This document shows, piece after piece, positions 54,941 through 63,378 of a stretch of DNA of 64,000 nt. The translations under genes and the position numbers were made by a program. The notes beneath the pieces are model-generated. The model made no database searches and was not told the DNA's origin. It was given only the letters and a program-made list of their open reading frames with translations. Numbering within the stretch: position 1 is the first letter of the stretch; each line of letters begins with the position of its first letter. The stretch comes from Sphingomonas ginsenosidivorax (GTDB lineage Bacteria; Pseudomonadota; Alphaproteobacteria; Sphingomonadales; Sphingomonadaceae), in assembly GCF_007995065.1 (NCBI RefSeq), contig NZ_VOQR01000001.1, forward strand, positions 1,925,001 to 1,989,000, read 5' to 3'.

Positions 54941-55258
54941 ATGTCAAAGTTGATCGTAACGACGCTCGAAGGCGAAATCCGCGAACTGCTCGCCGCCAGC
55001 GGCCTCTCGGTGATGGAGATCATCCGCGATGCAGGGATCGACGAGCTGCGCGCGCTGTGCGGCGGCTGCCTGTCCTGCGCGACCTGCCATGTGATCGTCG
55101 ACCCGGCCGATCTCGACCGCCTCGCGCCGATGAGCGACGAGGAAGCCGAGCTGCTCGCGGACCTGTCGACGCGCACGCCGACGTCGCGCCTGTCCTGCCA
55201 GATCCCCTTCGACGAGACGCTGGACAGCCTGCGCGTCGCCGTCGCCGACGCGGCGTGA
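54941..55258 (+). CDS. [2Fe-2S] ferredoxin, adrenodoxin/putidaredoxin type
   Basis: A 105-residue ferredoxin with the cluster ligands in CGGCLSCATCH and RLSCQI (Cys spacing x2, x2, then about 36). Such ferredoxins pass electrons to cytochrome P450s, Rieske oxygenases or other monooxygenases. It follows the TBDR by 147 bp on the same strand. No P450 or ferredoxin reductase is visible nearby. The sterol-desaturase/hydroxylase at 57022 is a possible acceptor but this is speculation. AAGG precedes the ATG. Confidence 0.9.
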   Translation: MSKLIVTTLEGEIRELLAASGLSVMEIIRDAGIDELRALCGGCLSCATCHVIVDPADLDRLAPMSDEEAELLADLSTRTPTSRLSCQIPFDETLDSLRVAVADAA

Positions 55259-55291
55259 GATCCCCTGCAGGCGGTCCCACGCCGCCTGCCG

Positions 55292-56092
55292 TCAGCGCGC
55301 CTTCACGAACTTGAGCGTCAGGCGATCGCTTTCGCCGATCGCAGCATATTTGGCGCGGTCGACGTCCTTCAACCGATAGGTCGGCGGTAACGTCCACACG
55401 CCCTCGGGATGATCATGCGTATCCTTCGGGTTCGCGTTGATCTCGGACTCGCCCGCCAGCCGGAAGCCGGCATTCTGCGCAAGCCGGATGATCGTCGAGC
55501 GCTTGAGGTAGCCGCTCGACTTCTCGCGCGCGGTATCCATCGCCTCGGGCAGCCGGTGGTCGACCACGCCCAGCACGCCGCCCGGCTTCAGCATGTCGTG
55601 GAAGGCCTTGAACACGCGCGCGGCGACGGCCGGATCATCCTGCATCAGCAGATTGTGGACGTTGCGGAACGTCACCACGACGTCCGCGGTCCCGGCGGGC
55701 ATCGTCGAGACGCCGGTCTTGAAGTCGATGGTCTGGAGCTGCGTCGCGCCATATTGGGCGGTCTTGCCCGCCAGCGTCGTACGCAGCCGCTCGGCCTGCG
55801 ACGTCGGCACGAACGCGACGTAGCGACCGCGGCCCTTCAGCATCGGCGCCAGGATCTCGGTGTACCAGCCGCCGCCCGGGATGAACTCGACCACCGTCTG
55901 CGTCGGCGCCACCCCGAAGAAAGCCAGCGTCTCGGCCGGGTGCCTGTAGCCGTCGCGCGCGCGGTTGGCCGGGGTGCGGTCGGGCGATGCGATCGCGGCC
56001 ACGATCTCCTTCGAGGGGCGGACGGACTGGGCGGACGCACCCCCCGTTCCCAGGGCAGCGGCGCAGGCGAGAACGATAATGGGTCGGAGCAT
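55292..56092 (-). CDS. Exported SAM-dependent methyltransferase-like protein
   Basis: A 266-residue protein with a signal peptide (IIVLACAAALGTGGASAQ) and a class-I methyltransferase fold: VVEFIPGGGWYTEILAPML (SAM-site motif, about residues 68-86), VVVTFRNVHNLLM and LKPGGVLGVVDHR. This matches the predicted secreted methyltransferase group. Such proteins are puzzling because SAM is not expected in the periplasm. GAGAGGAATT precedes the ATG. It is convergent with the ferredoxin gene. Confidence 0.85.
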   Translation of the reverse strand: MLRPIIVLACAAALGTGGASAQSVRPSKEIVAAIASPDRTPANRARDGYRHPAETLAFFGVAPTQTVVEFIPGGGWYTEILAPMLKGRGRYVAFVPTSQAERLRTTLAGKTAQYGATQLQTIDFKTGVSTMPAGTADVVVTFRNVHNLLMQDDPAVAARVFKAFHDMLKPGGVLGVVDHRLPEAMDTAREKSSGYLKRSTIIRLAQNAGFRLAGESEINANPKDTHDHPEGVWTLPPTYRLKDVDRAKYAAIGESDRLTLKFVKAR

Positions 56093-56194
56093 GGCTGGAA
56101 TTCCTCTCGGTTATGCCGGCGACCATGCCCTGCCCGCTGCGCACGAGCAACGCCCACGCGGCTCAGGCGATGAAGACGCCCCTCGCCGGTGATG

Positions 56195-56223
56195 GGCGCC
56201 TAGGGGTCTGTCGATTAGGCGCC
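56195..56223. terminator. Stem-loop at the end of the hydroxylase operon
   Basis: GGCGCCTA (56195-56202) pairs perfectly with TAGGCGCC (56216-56223), the second arm overlapping the stop codon of the 56215 gene. A likely weak terminator for the minus-strand operon; no T-tract follows. Confidence 0.4.
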
Positions 56224-56883
56224 GCGACCCAGGGCATCCATCATCGGCGCCCCTGCCGGCATGGACGCCATGTCGTCCCCCGCCAACATCCTGCGGAATC
56301 GGGAATGGATCCGCACATGCTCGAGGATCCGCCCGAGGATCCACAGCGCGAAGAAGATTCCCATGAAGACGTAGGCGGTCGTCATCGACGGCTTCTTGTT
56401 GCGCTTGCCCATCTCCTCGTCGCCCTTCTTCTTCTTCTCGGGCTTGGGCGCGCCCAGGAACTTGTCGATCGGGCTCATCGGCACGGTCTCGGGCTTGATC
56501 TTCGAGCGTCGCTTCGCGGCCTCGGCCTTCGCCTTCACCACTTCCGGCGGATTGCGCCAGGTGTCGAAGGCGACGCCGACATGGCCCACGGCAAAGAACA
56601 GCAGCGGCGACAGGAAACAGGCGAGCAGTGCACGGCTCATCAGGTCGTAGCGCAGGACGCCATCGGCGACGCGCAACGTGCCGCTATCGAAAACCGACAT
56701 CTTGTCCTGCGGAAGCTGGTTCTTCTTGGTGAAGACCAGCGTATCGCCCTCGACCTCGGAGGTCGTGTTCGGTTCGTGAAACAGCCTCGCCAGCTTCCCG
56801 AACACCGTCTCCGGGCCATGGAGCGGGTCGATCGGCAGCGTCCCCTTTATCCGCCAGATCCAGTCGACGTAGCGTAGGTTCAC
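56215..56883 (-). CDS. Membrane protein of unknown function next to the sterol desaturase
   Basis: A 222-residue protein starting at GTG with AAAGGA upstream. It has two hydrophobic segments, near residues 83-105 (ALLACFLSPLLFFAVGHVG) and 168-185 (TAYVFMGIFFALWILGRIL), separated by a very Lys-rich stretch (PKPEKKKKGDEEMGKRNKK). I do not recognise the family. It lies 138 bp after the sterol desaturase on the same strand and is probably co-transcribed, perhaps as an accessory subunit. Confidence 0.75.
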   Translation of the reverse strand: MNLRYVDWIWRIKGTLPIDPLHGPETVFGKLARLFHEPNTTSEVEGDTLVFTKKNQLPQDKMSVFDSGTLRVADGVLRYDLMSRALLACFLSPLLFFAVGHVGVAFDTWRNPPEVVKAKAEAAKRRSKIKPETVPMSPIDKFLGAPKPEKKKKGDEEMGKRNKKPSMTTAYVFMGIFFALWILGRILEHVRIHSRFRRMLAGDDMASMPAGAPMMDALGRGA

Positions 56884-57021
56884 ACGATAGTCCTTTGGAA
56901 AGCTGTCACAGAGACCGGCCGCGGGACCGGCCGAACCCGCTGCCGGTTCCTTGCCGACCGGTCCCGCAAGGCGCTTCGGGAAGATTGGCGTTTCGCGCCC
57001 TGCGCGAGCACGCCCGCGCCA

Positions 57022-58032
57022 TCATTCCGCAGGTGCGATGCCCATCGTCTCGCGCGTGTCGTGCGGATCGCGACGGGCGAACTTCCCCTTGAGCAGCTTG
57101 TAGGGCTCGGTGAAGGTGTAGTGCAGCGTTTCCCAGACCGACATGCGGCGCCCGCCATCCTGCCCCAGCAACTCCGCCTCGCCGTCCCGGCAGGTGCCGT
57201 GCATGCGATCGATGAAGATCCACGTGCCCGAATAGTTGCTGCGCGTGCTCTCGTAATCCTGCGCGTGGTGCAGGCTGTGGTGCTCGGTCGTGTTGAAGAC
57301 CTTGAACCACCATTTGGGCGTGTTGAAGCGGATGTTGCAGTGCTGATAGCCGCTCACCGCCAGGCCGAACGCGCCCGCCAGCAGTGCGGCCCGCGGCAGG
57401 AAGTCGAACAGCCCGCCAACGCCCAGGCCGATCAGGAAGATCTCGACCGGGTTGCCGACGCTGCCCTTCTGGACATTCAGCTGCGTGAGGTAGTGATGCG
57501 GGGCATGCGCGACCCATAGCGGGTACCAGTTGTGCATCGCGCGGTGCATCCAATACTGGAAATAATCGGCGATGAACGAGATCAGGAAGGCCTGCAGCAG
57601 CAATGGCAGCCCGATGAACCAGGCGAACTTCGCGATGTCGAAATTATCCTGGAACCAGCCGATGATGGCATCGCTGTTGATCGGACCGAAGACCACGCGC
57701 ACGATCATCATGCCCATCGCGACATAGAATGTGTCGCAGGCCAGCTCCTTCCACGTATGCTCCCAGCTCTTGTAGCGCGGACTGATCCACTCCATCGCCA
57801 GCATCATCAGCTTGACGCCGATGCCGATCCACAACGTCACCGACGGTTTGATCCACGCGGCAGGTGCATAATAATAGAAGCCGACGACGGCGATCAGGAA
57901 GACCGGCTGGAAATGGGTGAAGATCGCCTGTTTCACCGGCCCGCCCTGCACCCTGCCGAGGTTGTCGAGCCCGCGGGTGATGGGAGCGCTCACCATGTAC
58001 GAGGGCTTTTCGAGCGTGTCGGTTCCACTCAT
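57022..58032 (-). CDS. Sterol desaturase/fatty-acid hydroxylase family protein
   Basis: A 336-residue membrane enzyme with about four to five segments and the di-iron histidine boxes of the family: HRAMH (about residues 166-170), HAPHH (178-182) and EHHSLHH (about 255-261). Members use iron and O2 to hydroxylate or desaturate lipids such as sterols, carotenoids, sphingoid bases or ether lipids. The substrate cannot be told, but sphingolipid or carotenoid modification would fit a sphingomonad. It is divergent from the second short TBDR; their shared promoter region has two palindrome copies. Confidence 0.88.
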   Translation of the reverse strand: MSGTDTLEKPSYMVSAPITRGLDNLGRVQGGPVKQAIFTHFQPVFLIAVVGFYYYAPAAWIKPSVTLWIGIGVKLMMLAMEWISPRYKSWEHTWKELACDTFYVAMGMMIVRVVFGPINSDAIIGWFQDNFDIAKFAWFIGLPLLLQAFLISFIADYFQYWMHRAMHNWYPLWVAHAPHHYLTQLNVQKGSVGNPVEIFLIGLGVGGLFDFLPRAALLAGAFGLAVSGYQHCNIRFNTPKWWFKVFNTTEHHSLHHAQDYESTRSNYSGTWIFIDRMHGTCRDGEAELLGQDGGRRMSVWETLHYTFTEPYKLLKGKFARRDPHDTRETMGIAPAE

Positions 58033-58112
58033 GGACGGATCTTTCGATGAAGCTGGTATGGCCGATATCTTCTTGATCCGCCGACGCTATGTGAACTGCG
58101 CGCGCATGGCGT

Positions 58113-58128
58113 TACGTCGTTTAACGTA
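58113..58128 (-). promoter_or_regulatory. Shared 16-bp palindrome, copy C
   Basis: Plus strand TACGTCGTTTAACGTA; on the minus strand TACGTTAAACGACGTA. This is the most symmetric copy, a perfect TACGT/ACGTA dyad with a 6-bp spacer. It lies 80 bp before the sterol-desaturase start. Confidence 0.55.
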
Positions 58129-58212
58129 GGCAGGCACGGCGCACGGTCGAAGGCGGCCGAAAGCGCGGCCGAAACCATGGTCCAGCGCGCCGCGCCGAGG
58201 GCCGCCAGGCGC

Positions 58213-58228
58213 TACGTCAAACGACACA
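58213..58228 (+). promoter_or_regulatory. Shared 16-bp palindrome, copy D
   Basis: TACGTCAAACGACACA, in direct orientation, 151 bp before the GTG of the second short TBDR. Identical to copy B in 14 of 16 bases. Confidence 0.5.
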
Positions 58229-58378
58229 TGTAACGCGGCCTCCCCCCTCCATAGCCTTGCTCCAACGAGACCGAGACGCTGCACCAGGACCGATCGACGG
58301 CATGGGCGGCAGTCGCCGGCAGAATACTCCCGGGGGGGGATGCCGTCTGGCACTTTGGGTGGGCAAAAGGGGACACAC

Positions 58379-60922
58379 GTGATCGATCGCGCACGGATGC
58401 GGCTGCAGCTGCTCTCGGCAACCATATTATCGGGCGTCCTGATGACGCCGGCGCAGGCGCAACAGCAGCCGGTCGCCGAAACGGTGGCCGAGGGTACACA
58501 GGATACGGACCCGCAGGGATCGAACGAGATCGTCGTGACCGCCGCGCGGCGTGCAGTCTCGCTGCAGACCGCACCGATCAACATCTCGGCGATCGGTGGT
58601 GCGGACCTCGAGAGCAAGCGTCTCGACGACATCGGCGACATCGGCCTCTTCACGCCCGGTCTCACCGTACCCGAAACCGGGCCGCGCACCGCCAACAGCA
58701 TCGTCATGCGCGGCATCACGTCGGGGGGCCCCGACGGGACCAACCGCAGCACCGCGGTCGGCGTCTATCTCGGGGAAATTCCGCTCTACGTCGATTTCAA
58801 GTTCCTCGACATCAACCGCGTCGAGACGCTGCTCGGGCCGCAGGGCACGCTGTACGGCCTCGGCACGTTGGCGGGCGCGATCCGCTACATCCCGAACCGG
58901 CCGAACTTCAGCAAGATCGAGGCGGAAGGCCATGTCCGCGTCTACGACGTCGCGCATTCGCGCGGTCTCGGATCGGTCACCGATGCGACCATCAACCTGC
59001 CGATCATCGCCGACAAGGTCGCGCTACGCGTCACCGGGGGCTATTACCGGGATCCGGGCTTCATGGATTCGCCCTTCCTGGTCCGCCAGCTGGGCGTTTC
59101 GCTGCCACAGCCGAACTTCAACGATCCCGCCGCGGTCGCGGCCAATCTGCGGCGCGGCAGGGACCTGAACGACGAGCAGACCTATTCTGTTCGCGCGCAG
59201 CTGGGGTTCGACTTCGGCTGGCTGCGGCCGACGTTCAGCTACATCCGCCAGGATACCAAGACCCACGGCGTACAGACGAATGGCGGCTACGGCGCCACCT
59301 ATAAGTCGAACGCGAATGGCGTCGCCTTCCCCGACGGCCAGTGCGTCTATGCCAATTGCCGCGGCGTGCTCGGCACCGGCAAATACGAGAATGGCGGACG
59401 CGTCGAGCAGCCCTCGCACCGCAAGCTCGACATGGTCGCGGCCGAGGTCGAGGCCGACATCGGCAGCATCGCGCAGCTCGTCTCCGCCACCGCCTATTCC
59501 AACCAGAAGCTGCACACCCAGAGCGACATCGCCGACCTCCTCCTCGATCTCGACTATGACTACGAGCTCTTCCCCGCCTTCGCCGGCACGACCACGTCGG
59601 ACAGCGATCCCAAGCAGTTCAACCAGGAACTCCGCCTCGTCTCGACCCATGGCGGGCCGATCAACTGGATCATCGGCGGCTTCTACAACCACTATAAGAG
59701 CTACACCTTCAGCGCAGAGCGCATCCCCGGCTTCCCCGAGTTCGGCGCCGCCAATTCGACCGGCCGCGGCAGCCTCTACGGCACGCTCTACCAGGGGCTC
59801 GTCCGCCCGGACGGCCTGGAATACATCTCGTTCACCGATACCTACACGAAGGAATACGCGACCTTCGGCGAGGCGACGTTGCACGTCACGCCGAAGCTGC
59901 AGTTCACCGGCGGCATCCGCTATTATTCGTACAAGGCCTTTATCTCGGGCGCGACCGACACGCCGCTGCTGTCGGGCGGCCGTCGGCGCACGCCCTATCC
60001 GCTGATCCAGTTCGATCCCTCGCGGGTCCGCACCGGTTCGACCAAGGACGACGGCTTCGTCTACAAGGCGAATGCGTCCTACGAGTTCAGCCCCGCGCTG
60101 TTCGCCTACGCCACCTATTCGACCGGGTATCGCATCGGCGGCGTCAACCGCGTCGCTCCCTGCATCACGCCTTTACCCCCCGGCCAGAATGTCTGCGCGC
60201 TGCCCAACGAGCTGGCCTATGGCCCGGACAAGACGTCCAACTACGAGATCGGCGTCCGCTACAGCCTGTTCAACCGCAAGCTGCAGGGCTCGATCGATCT
60301 CTACAACATCGACTGGACGAACCTGCAGCTGGGCAGCCAGACGAAGAACGGCGCCGTGGGCATCACCGCCAACGCCGGCGGCGCGCGCAGCCGCGGGGTC
60401 GAGGGGTCGATGTCGCTTGCGCTCGGCAAGCTGAACCTGTCGGGCAACTACACCTATCTCGACGCCAAGCTGACGCAGGATGCGCCCGGCCTGATCGGGG
60501 GCATCAGCAGCAGTTTTGATATCCCGGGTGCAGGTGACGCGTTCGACGGCGATCGGCTGCCGGGCTCGTCCAGGCATGCCGGATCGATCACCGCGGTCTA
60601 TTCGGTGCCGTTGCCGGAGAATGCCGACCTGACCCTCTTGTGGAGCACCGCGGCGCGCAGCAACACCTACTCGACCACAGGCCTGCGCGGCTATGGCGAG
60701 GCGATCCCCGGCTATTCCACCAGCCGCGCTTCGATCACGTACAAGAAGGGCATCTGGGAAGCGTCGATCTTCTCCAACAACATCTTCGACAAATATGCCG
60801 TGTCCCGCGTGGCCAACGACTACACGATGGCACGCGCCAATGACGGCGTGCTGATCCGGTCCTACGGCTTCGGCGTGATCCAGCCGCGCACGGTCGGCGC
60901 GGAGGTCCGCGTCCACCTGTGA
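58379..60922 (+). CDS. TonB-dependent receptor, short FecA/FhuA-like class (paralog 2)
   Basis: An 847-residue receptor starting at GTG with AAAAGGGGA upstream. The signal peptide ends MTPAQAQQ, then come a TonB-box-like EIVVTAARR, the plug (GPQGTLYGLGTLAGA, YIPNRP) and a barrel ending TVGAEVRVHL. It is paralogous to the receptor at 52367 over the whole length, with a similar intergenic arrangement. It is followed by a convergent TPR-sulfotransferase gene, a frequent receptor partner in sphingomonads. The ligand is unknown. Confidence 0.92.
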   Translation: MIDRARMRLQLLSATILSGVLMTPAQAQQQPVAETVAEGTQDTDPQGSNEIVVTAARRAVSLQTAPINISAIGGADLESKRLDDIGDIGLFTPGLTVPETGPRTANSIVMRGITSGGPDGTNRSTAVGVYLGEIPLYVDFKFLDINRVETLLGPQGTLYGLGTLAGAIRYIPNRPNFSKIEAEGHVRVYDVAHSRGLGSVTDATINLPIIADKVALRVTGGYYRDPGFMDSPFLVRQLGVSLPQPNFNDPAAVAANLRRGRDLNDEQTYSVRAQLGFDFGWLRPTFSYIRQDTKTHGVQTNGGYGATYKSNANGVAFPDGQCVYANCRGVLGTGKYENGGRVEQPSHRKLDMVAAEVEADIGSIAQLVSATAYSNQKLHTQSDIADLLLDLDYDYELFPAFAGTTTSDSDPKQFNQELRLVSTHGGPINWIIGGFYNHYKSYTFSAERIPGFPEFGAANSTGRGSLYGTLYQGLVRPDGLEYISFTDTYTKEYATFGEATLHVTPKLQFTGGIRYYSYKAFISGATDTPLLSGGRRRTPYPLIQFDPSRVRTGSTKDDGFVYKANASYEFSPALFAYATYSTGYRIGGVNRVAPCITPLPPGQNVCALPNELAYGPDKTSNYEIGVRYSLFNRKLQGSIDLYNIDWTNLQLGSQTKNGAVGITANAGGARSRGVEGSMSLALGKLNLSGNYTYLDAKLTQDAPGLIGGISSSFDIPGAGDAFDGDRLPGSSRHAGSITAVYSVPLPENADLTLLWSTAARSNTYSTTGLRGYGEAIPGYSTSRASITYKKGIWEASIFSNNIFDKYAVSRVANDYTMARANDGVLIRSYGFGVIQPRTVGAEVRVHL

Positions 60923-60938
60923 GCTGACGAACAGGCAT

Positions 60939-60975
60939 AAAGCGCCGTCCCGTCCATGCGACGGGGCGGCGCTTT
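60939..60975. terminator. Strong bidirectional terminator stem
   Basis: AAAGCGCCGTCCCGTC (60939-60954) pairs with 60960-60975 with a 5-base loop and one G-U pair. It lies between the convergent TBDR and sulfotransferase genes and has A/T ends on both sides, so it probably terminates both transcripts. Confidence 0.8.
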
Positions 60976-60997
60976 CGTGTCGTATTGCCCGTGCCGT

Positions 60998-62566
60998 TCA
61001 GTCGACGACGATGCCGTTCGCCTCGAAGAACCGGCGCACCGGCCCCATCGCATCGGCATGGACCCGCCAGCGTCCGACCGCGTCGGCGTTGATCGGCCGA
61101 CGGACCTGCGCCGCGCTGGGCGTCGCAACGGCGGCCTTGTTCTCGTGGAAGGCCAGGGTGCTCGCATCCCAGCCGAGCCCGCAATGCGCGAGCAGCCGCC
61201 GCGTCTCGCCCTCCTGATCGGCGACGAGCGCCTCGTAGCTGAGTTCGAGGATGCGACCGGGGAACCGGCGCTGCCAGAACGCCATCAGGCGATCGAACCG
61301 CGCATAATAGCGCGCCGTGTCCATCAGGTCGTTCGAGTAGAAATAATAGGGCGATCCCGGCGCGAACAGATTCTTGAAGTTGCTCCACACCGTGTCCATC
61401 GGGTTGCGGCGCAAGCAGACGATCCGGGCATGCGGCAGCGCGCGCGCGATGTGACCGGCATAGAGGATGTTGGCCGGCAGCTTGTCGACGAAACGCGCCG
61501 TGCCCGCAGGCCGGTGCGGCGTCGCGCGCGCCATATAGCGTTCGCCAAGCTCGCGCGGATCCGCAGCGAGCGACGCGTGAATCGTGGCGGCATCCACCAC
61601 GACCCGCGACGGGGTACGCGCCAGTTCCTTGACCGCCAGCGGCATCGCCTGCAGCTCGCCCGCCGATCCGACGTCCGGATGCGAGGACAGGATGCGATCG
61701 ACCAGCGTCGTCCCGGTGCGCGGCATGCCGATCACGAAGATCGGCGCCGCGTCGGCGAGGCCCGTCCCCGCCAGGACATCCGTCGAAAAGCCGGCCTCAA
61801 GCGCGTCGAACAGCGACGCGTCGATCGCGAAATCATACCCCAGGTCCCGCTTGCGGGCGGCATTGGCCGTGGCGAGCTCCGCATACGCCTCGTCGTGGCG
61901 CCCCAAATCCTCGAGCTCCTTCGCCAAAGCGTAGCGAAGGCGCATCAGGTCCAGCGGATCGGTGGTACCGGCCAACACCTCACGCAACCGATCGACATGA
62001 TTGTCGGTCGCGTCGTTCCGTCGGAGGATCGCCAGCGCATAATGCGCGCGCGCATAGTTCGGCGCCCGGCTCAGCAACGCCTCGTAATGCTCACGCGCTT
62101 CCGCAATGCGGCCCGTGAACCCGCAGGCCGCGGCAAGATTGTAGCGAAAGCCGATATCGTCCCCGGCGCGGGCAACCGCGCCCTTGAACGGGACGATAGA
62201 TCCTTCGTGGTCGCCCAACCGCGCCAGCACGCAACCGATCGTATCGAGACTGAGCGCATCCTGCGGGTCGAGCGCCAGCGCCGTGCGCGCCGTGCGGCCC
62301 GCCTCACCGTCCCGCCGCCCCTGGCTCAGCAACCGCGCATATTGCGAAAGCCGCTGCGGTGTCGGCGACTGCGCGACCGCGCGCTCGACCAGCGGCAGCG
62401 CGCGCGAGATGCGGCCAGAAGCGGCCTCGACCAGCCCGAGCAGATACCCGCCATCGGACAGATCCGGCCGCTCGTTGCTCAGCGCGGCAGCAAGCCCCGC
62501 CGCCTGCGCGATATCGCCCCGTTCGAGCGCTTTCTCAGCCGCCGAAACGCGCGCCTCGTACGTCAA
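60998..62566 (-). CDS. TPR-containing sulfotransferase family protein
   Basis: A 522-residue protein. The N-terminal half is built of TPR-like repeats (for example GYLLGLVEAASGRISRALPL and YNLAAACGFTGRIAEAREHYEALL, shown in part). The C-terminal half is a sulfotransferase with the PAPS-binding loop FVIGMPRTGTTLVDRILSSH (in part GMPRTGTTL, near residue 274) and RRNPMDTVWSNF. The reading frame begins at a TTG at 62566 immediately after a 21-codon upstream frame, so the true start is uncertain. It may modify a surface glycan or lipid with sulfate; the partner TBDR is convergent. Confidence 0.87.
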   Translation of the reverse strand: MTYEARVSAAEKALERGDIAQAAGLAAALSNERPDLSDGGYLLGLVEAASGRISRALPLVERAVAQSPTPQRLSQYARLLSQGRRDGEAGRTARTALALDPQDALSLDTIGCVLARLGDHEGSIVPFKGAVARAGDDIGFRYNLAAACGFTGRIAEAREHYEALLSRAPNYARAHYALAILRRNDATDNHVDRLREVLAGTTDPLDLMRLRYALAKELEDLGRHDEAYAELATANAARKRDLGYDFAIDASLFDALEAGFSTDVLAGTGLADAAPIFVIGMPRTGTTLVDRILSSHPDVGSAGELQAMPLAVKELARTPSRVVVDAATIHASLAADPRELGERYMARATPHRPAGTARFVDKLPANILYAGHIARALPHARIVCLRRNPMDTVWSNFKNLFAPGSPYYFYSNDLMDTARYYARFDRLMAFWQRRFPGRILELSYEALVADQEGETRRLLAHCGLGWDASTLAFHENKAAVATPSAAQVRRPINADAVGRWRVHADAMGPVRRFFEANGIVVD

Positions 62567-62628
62567 GCGAACACGACGCGCGGCAAGGTCACATCCGCAT
62601 GCAGCGCACGCCGTTCCGAAAGTCTCAT
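62563..62628 (-). other. Short upstream ORF overlapping the sulfotransferase start
   Basis: An ATG at 62628 opens a 21-codon frame (MRLSERRALHADVTLPRVV...) whose TGA overlaps the TTG start of the sulfotransferase (TTGA). It could be a leader peptide giving coupled translation, or chance. The ribosome-binding site is weak. Confidence 0.3.
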
Positions 62629-62846
62629 GCTGCCCGTACCTTCGGCTGATCGACGACGAAAATCCCGGTTACCCAGGCCGTCCCGACAGGCTAGCGGGCA
62701 CAGGCGGCATCGTGAAGCCATTCGCTGCGCGCAAGGCGCGACCAGCCGACGCGAGCCGAGCGCCGGCCCGCGTCGGTTGCCACATCGTCGTTCAGGCTAG
62801 CAAACTCCCCCGTGATCCCATCAGGTCACGCGGCCGTCCGTCAACC

Positions 62847-63185
62847 TCAGCGCATCGCGAGTTGCGTCCCGCGCGATCCCTCGACACTGGCCGTCCGCGC
62901 CTCGATCCGCGAGCGGACATCGTCGGCGACGGCGGCGCGGCACGAACGCGCCTGCGCTTCCATCGCGAGATGGATCCGGTCGAGCCGGTCGCCGCAGACA
63001 TCGCGAGCGGCATGATCCACGCGGATCGCCAGCGTCCGCTGCCCTTCCACGGTCGCCAGGTCGATGTTCCGGAGGTCCAGCACCACCGACTCCTTCGCGA
63101 ACGGGTTCTGCTGGGCCATCGCAGCCGTCGCGGGCGCCAGGGCGAGGACGGCGAGCGATCCCAAAGCCAATTTCAACATCATCAT
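62847..63185 (-). CDS. UrcA-family periplasmic protein
   Basis: A 112-residue protein with a signal peptide (LKLALGSLAVLALAPATAAMAQQ) and the UrcA pattern VVLDLRNIDLATVEGQRTL, followed by AARDVCGDR and QARSCRAAV, with the two characteristic cysteines. UrcA proteins are small and periplasmic in sphingomonads and caulobacters; their function is not established. Three ATGs in a row follow AGGAGAAG. It is divergent from another small secreted protein gene, and the gap has two palindrome copies. Confidence 0.85.
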   Translation of the reverse strand: MMMLKLALGSLAVLALAPATAAMAQQNPFAKESVVLDLRNIDLATVEGQRTLAIRVDHAARDVCGDRLDRIHLAMEAQARSCRAAVADDVRSRIEARTASVEGSRGTQLAMR

Positions 63186-63252
63186 CTTCTCCTGCATCGT
63201 AGCAAGATCGTTCTCCGACGACCTGATACCAACGCTACAGCAACGCACGCGC

Positions 63253-63268
63253 GACGACAAACGACCCA
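63253..63268 (+). promoter_or_regulatory. Shared 16-bp palindrome, copy F (degenerate)
   Basis: GACGACAAACGACCCA; it matches the core CAAACG-ACCCA of copies B and D and has a degraded left half. It lies 68 bp upstream of the UrcA start, in the 193-bp divergent gap 63186-63378. Confidence 0.35.
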
Positions 63269-63326
63269 TCGCGCGCGCGAATACCGTCACATCCGCTCGC
63301 GCACGCTGCCAACGGCCATCACCGGC

Positions 63327-63342
63327 TACGTCAAAGTGCGTA
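63327..63342 (+). promoter_or_regulatory. Shared 16-bp palindrome, copy E
   Basis: TACGTCAAAGTGCGTA: both half-sites are conserved (TACGT and GCGTA), with a changed spacer end. It lies 37 bp before the ATG of the small secreted protein at 63379. Confidence 0.5.
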
Positions 63343-63378
63343 TGGGGTGTTCCGGCACGATGGCCGATCGTCGCGGAC

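Noticed and set aside
63064..63378. Long in-frame extension of the small secreted protein
   Set aside because: It would run antisense through the UrcA gene and the divergent promoter and place the signal peptide in the middle of the protein.
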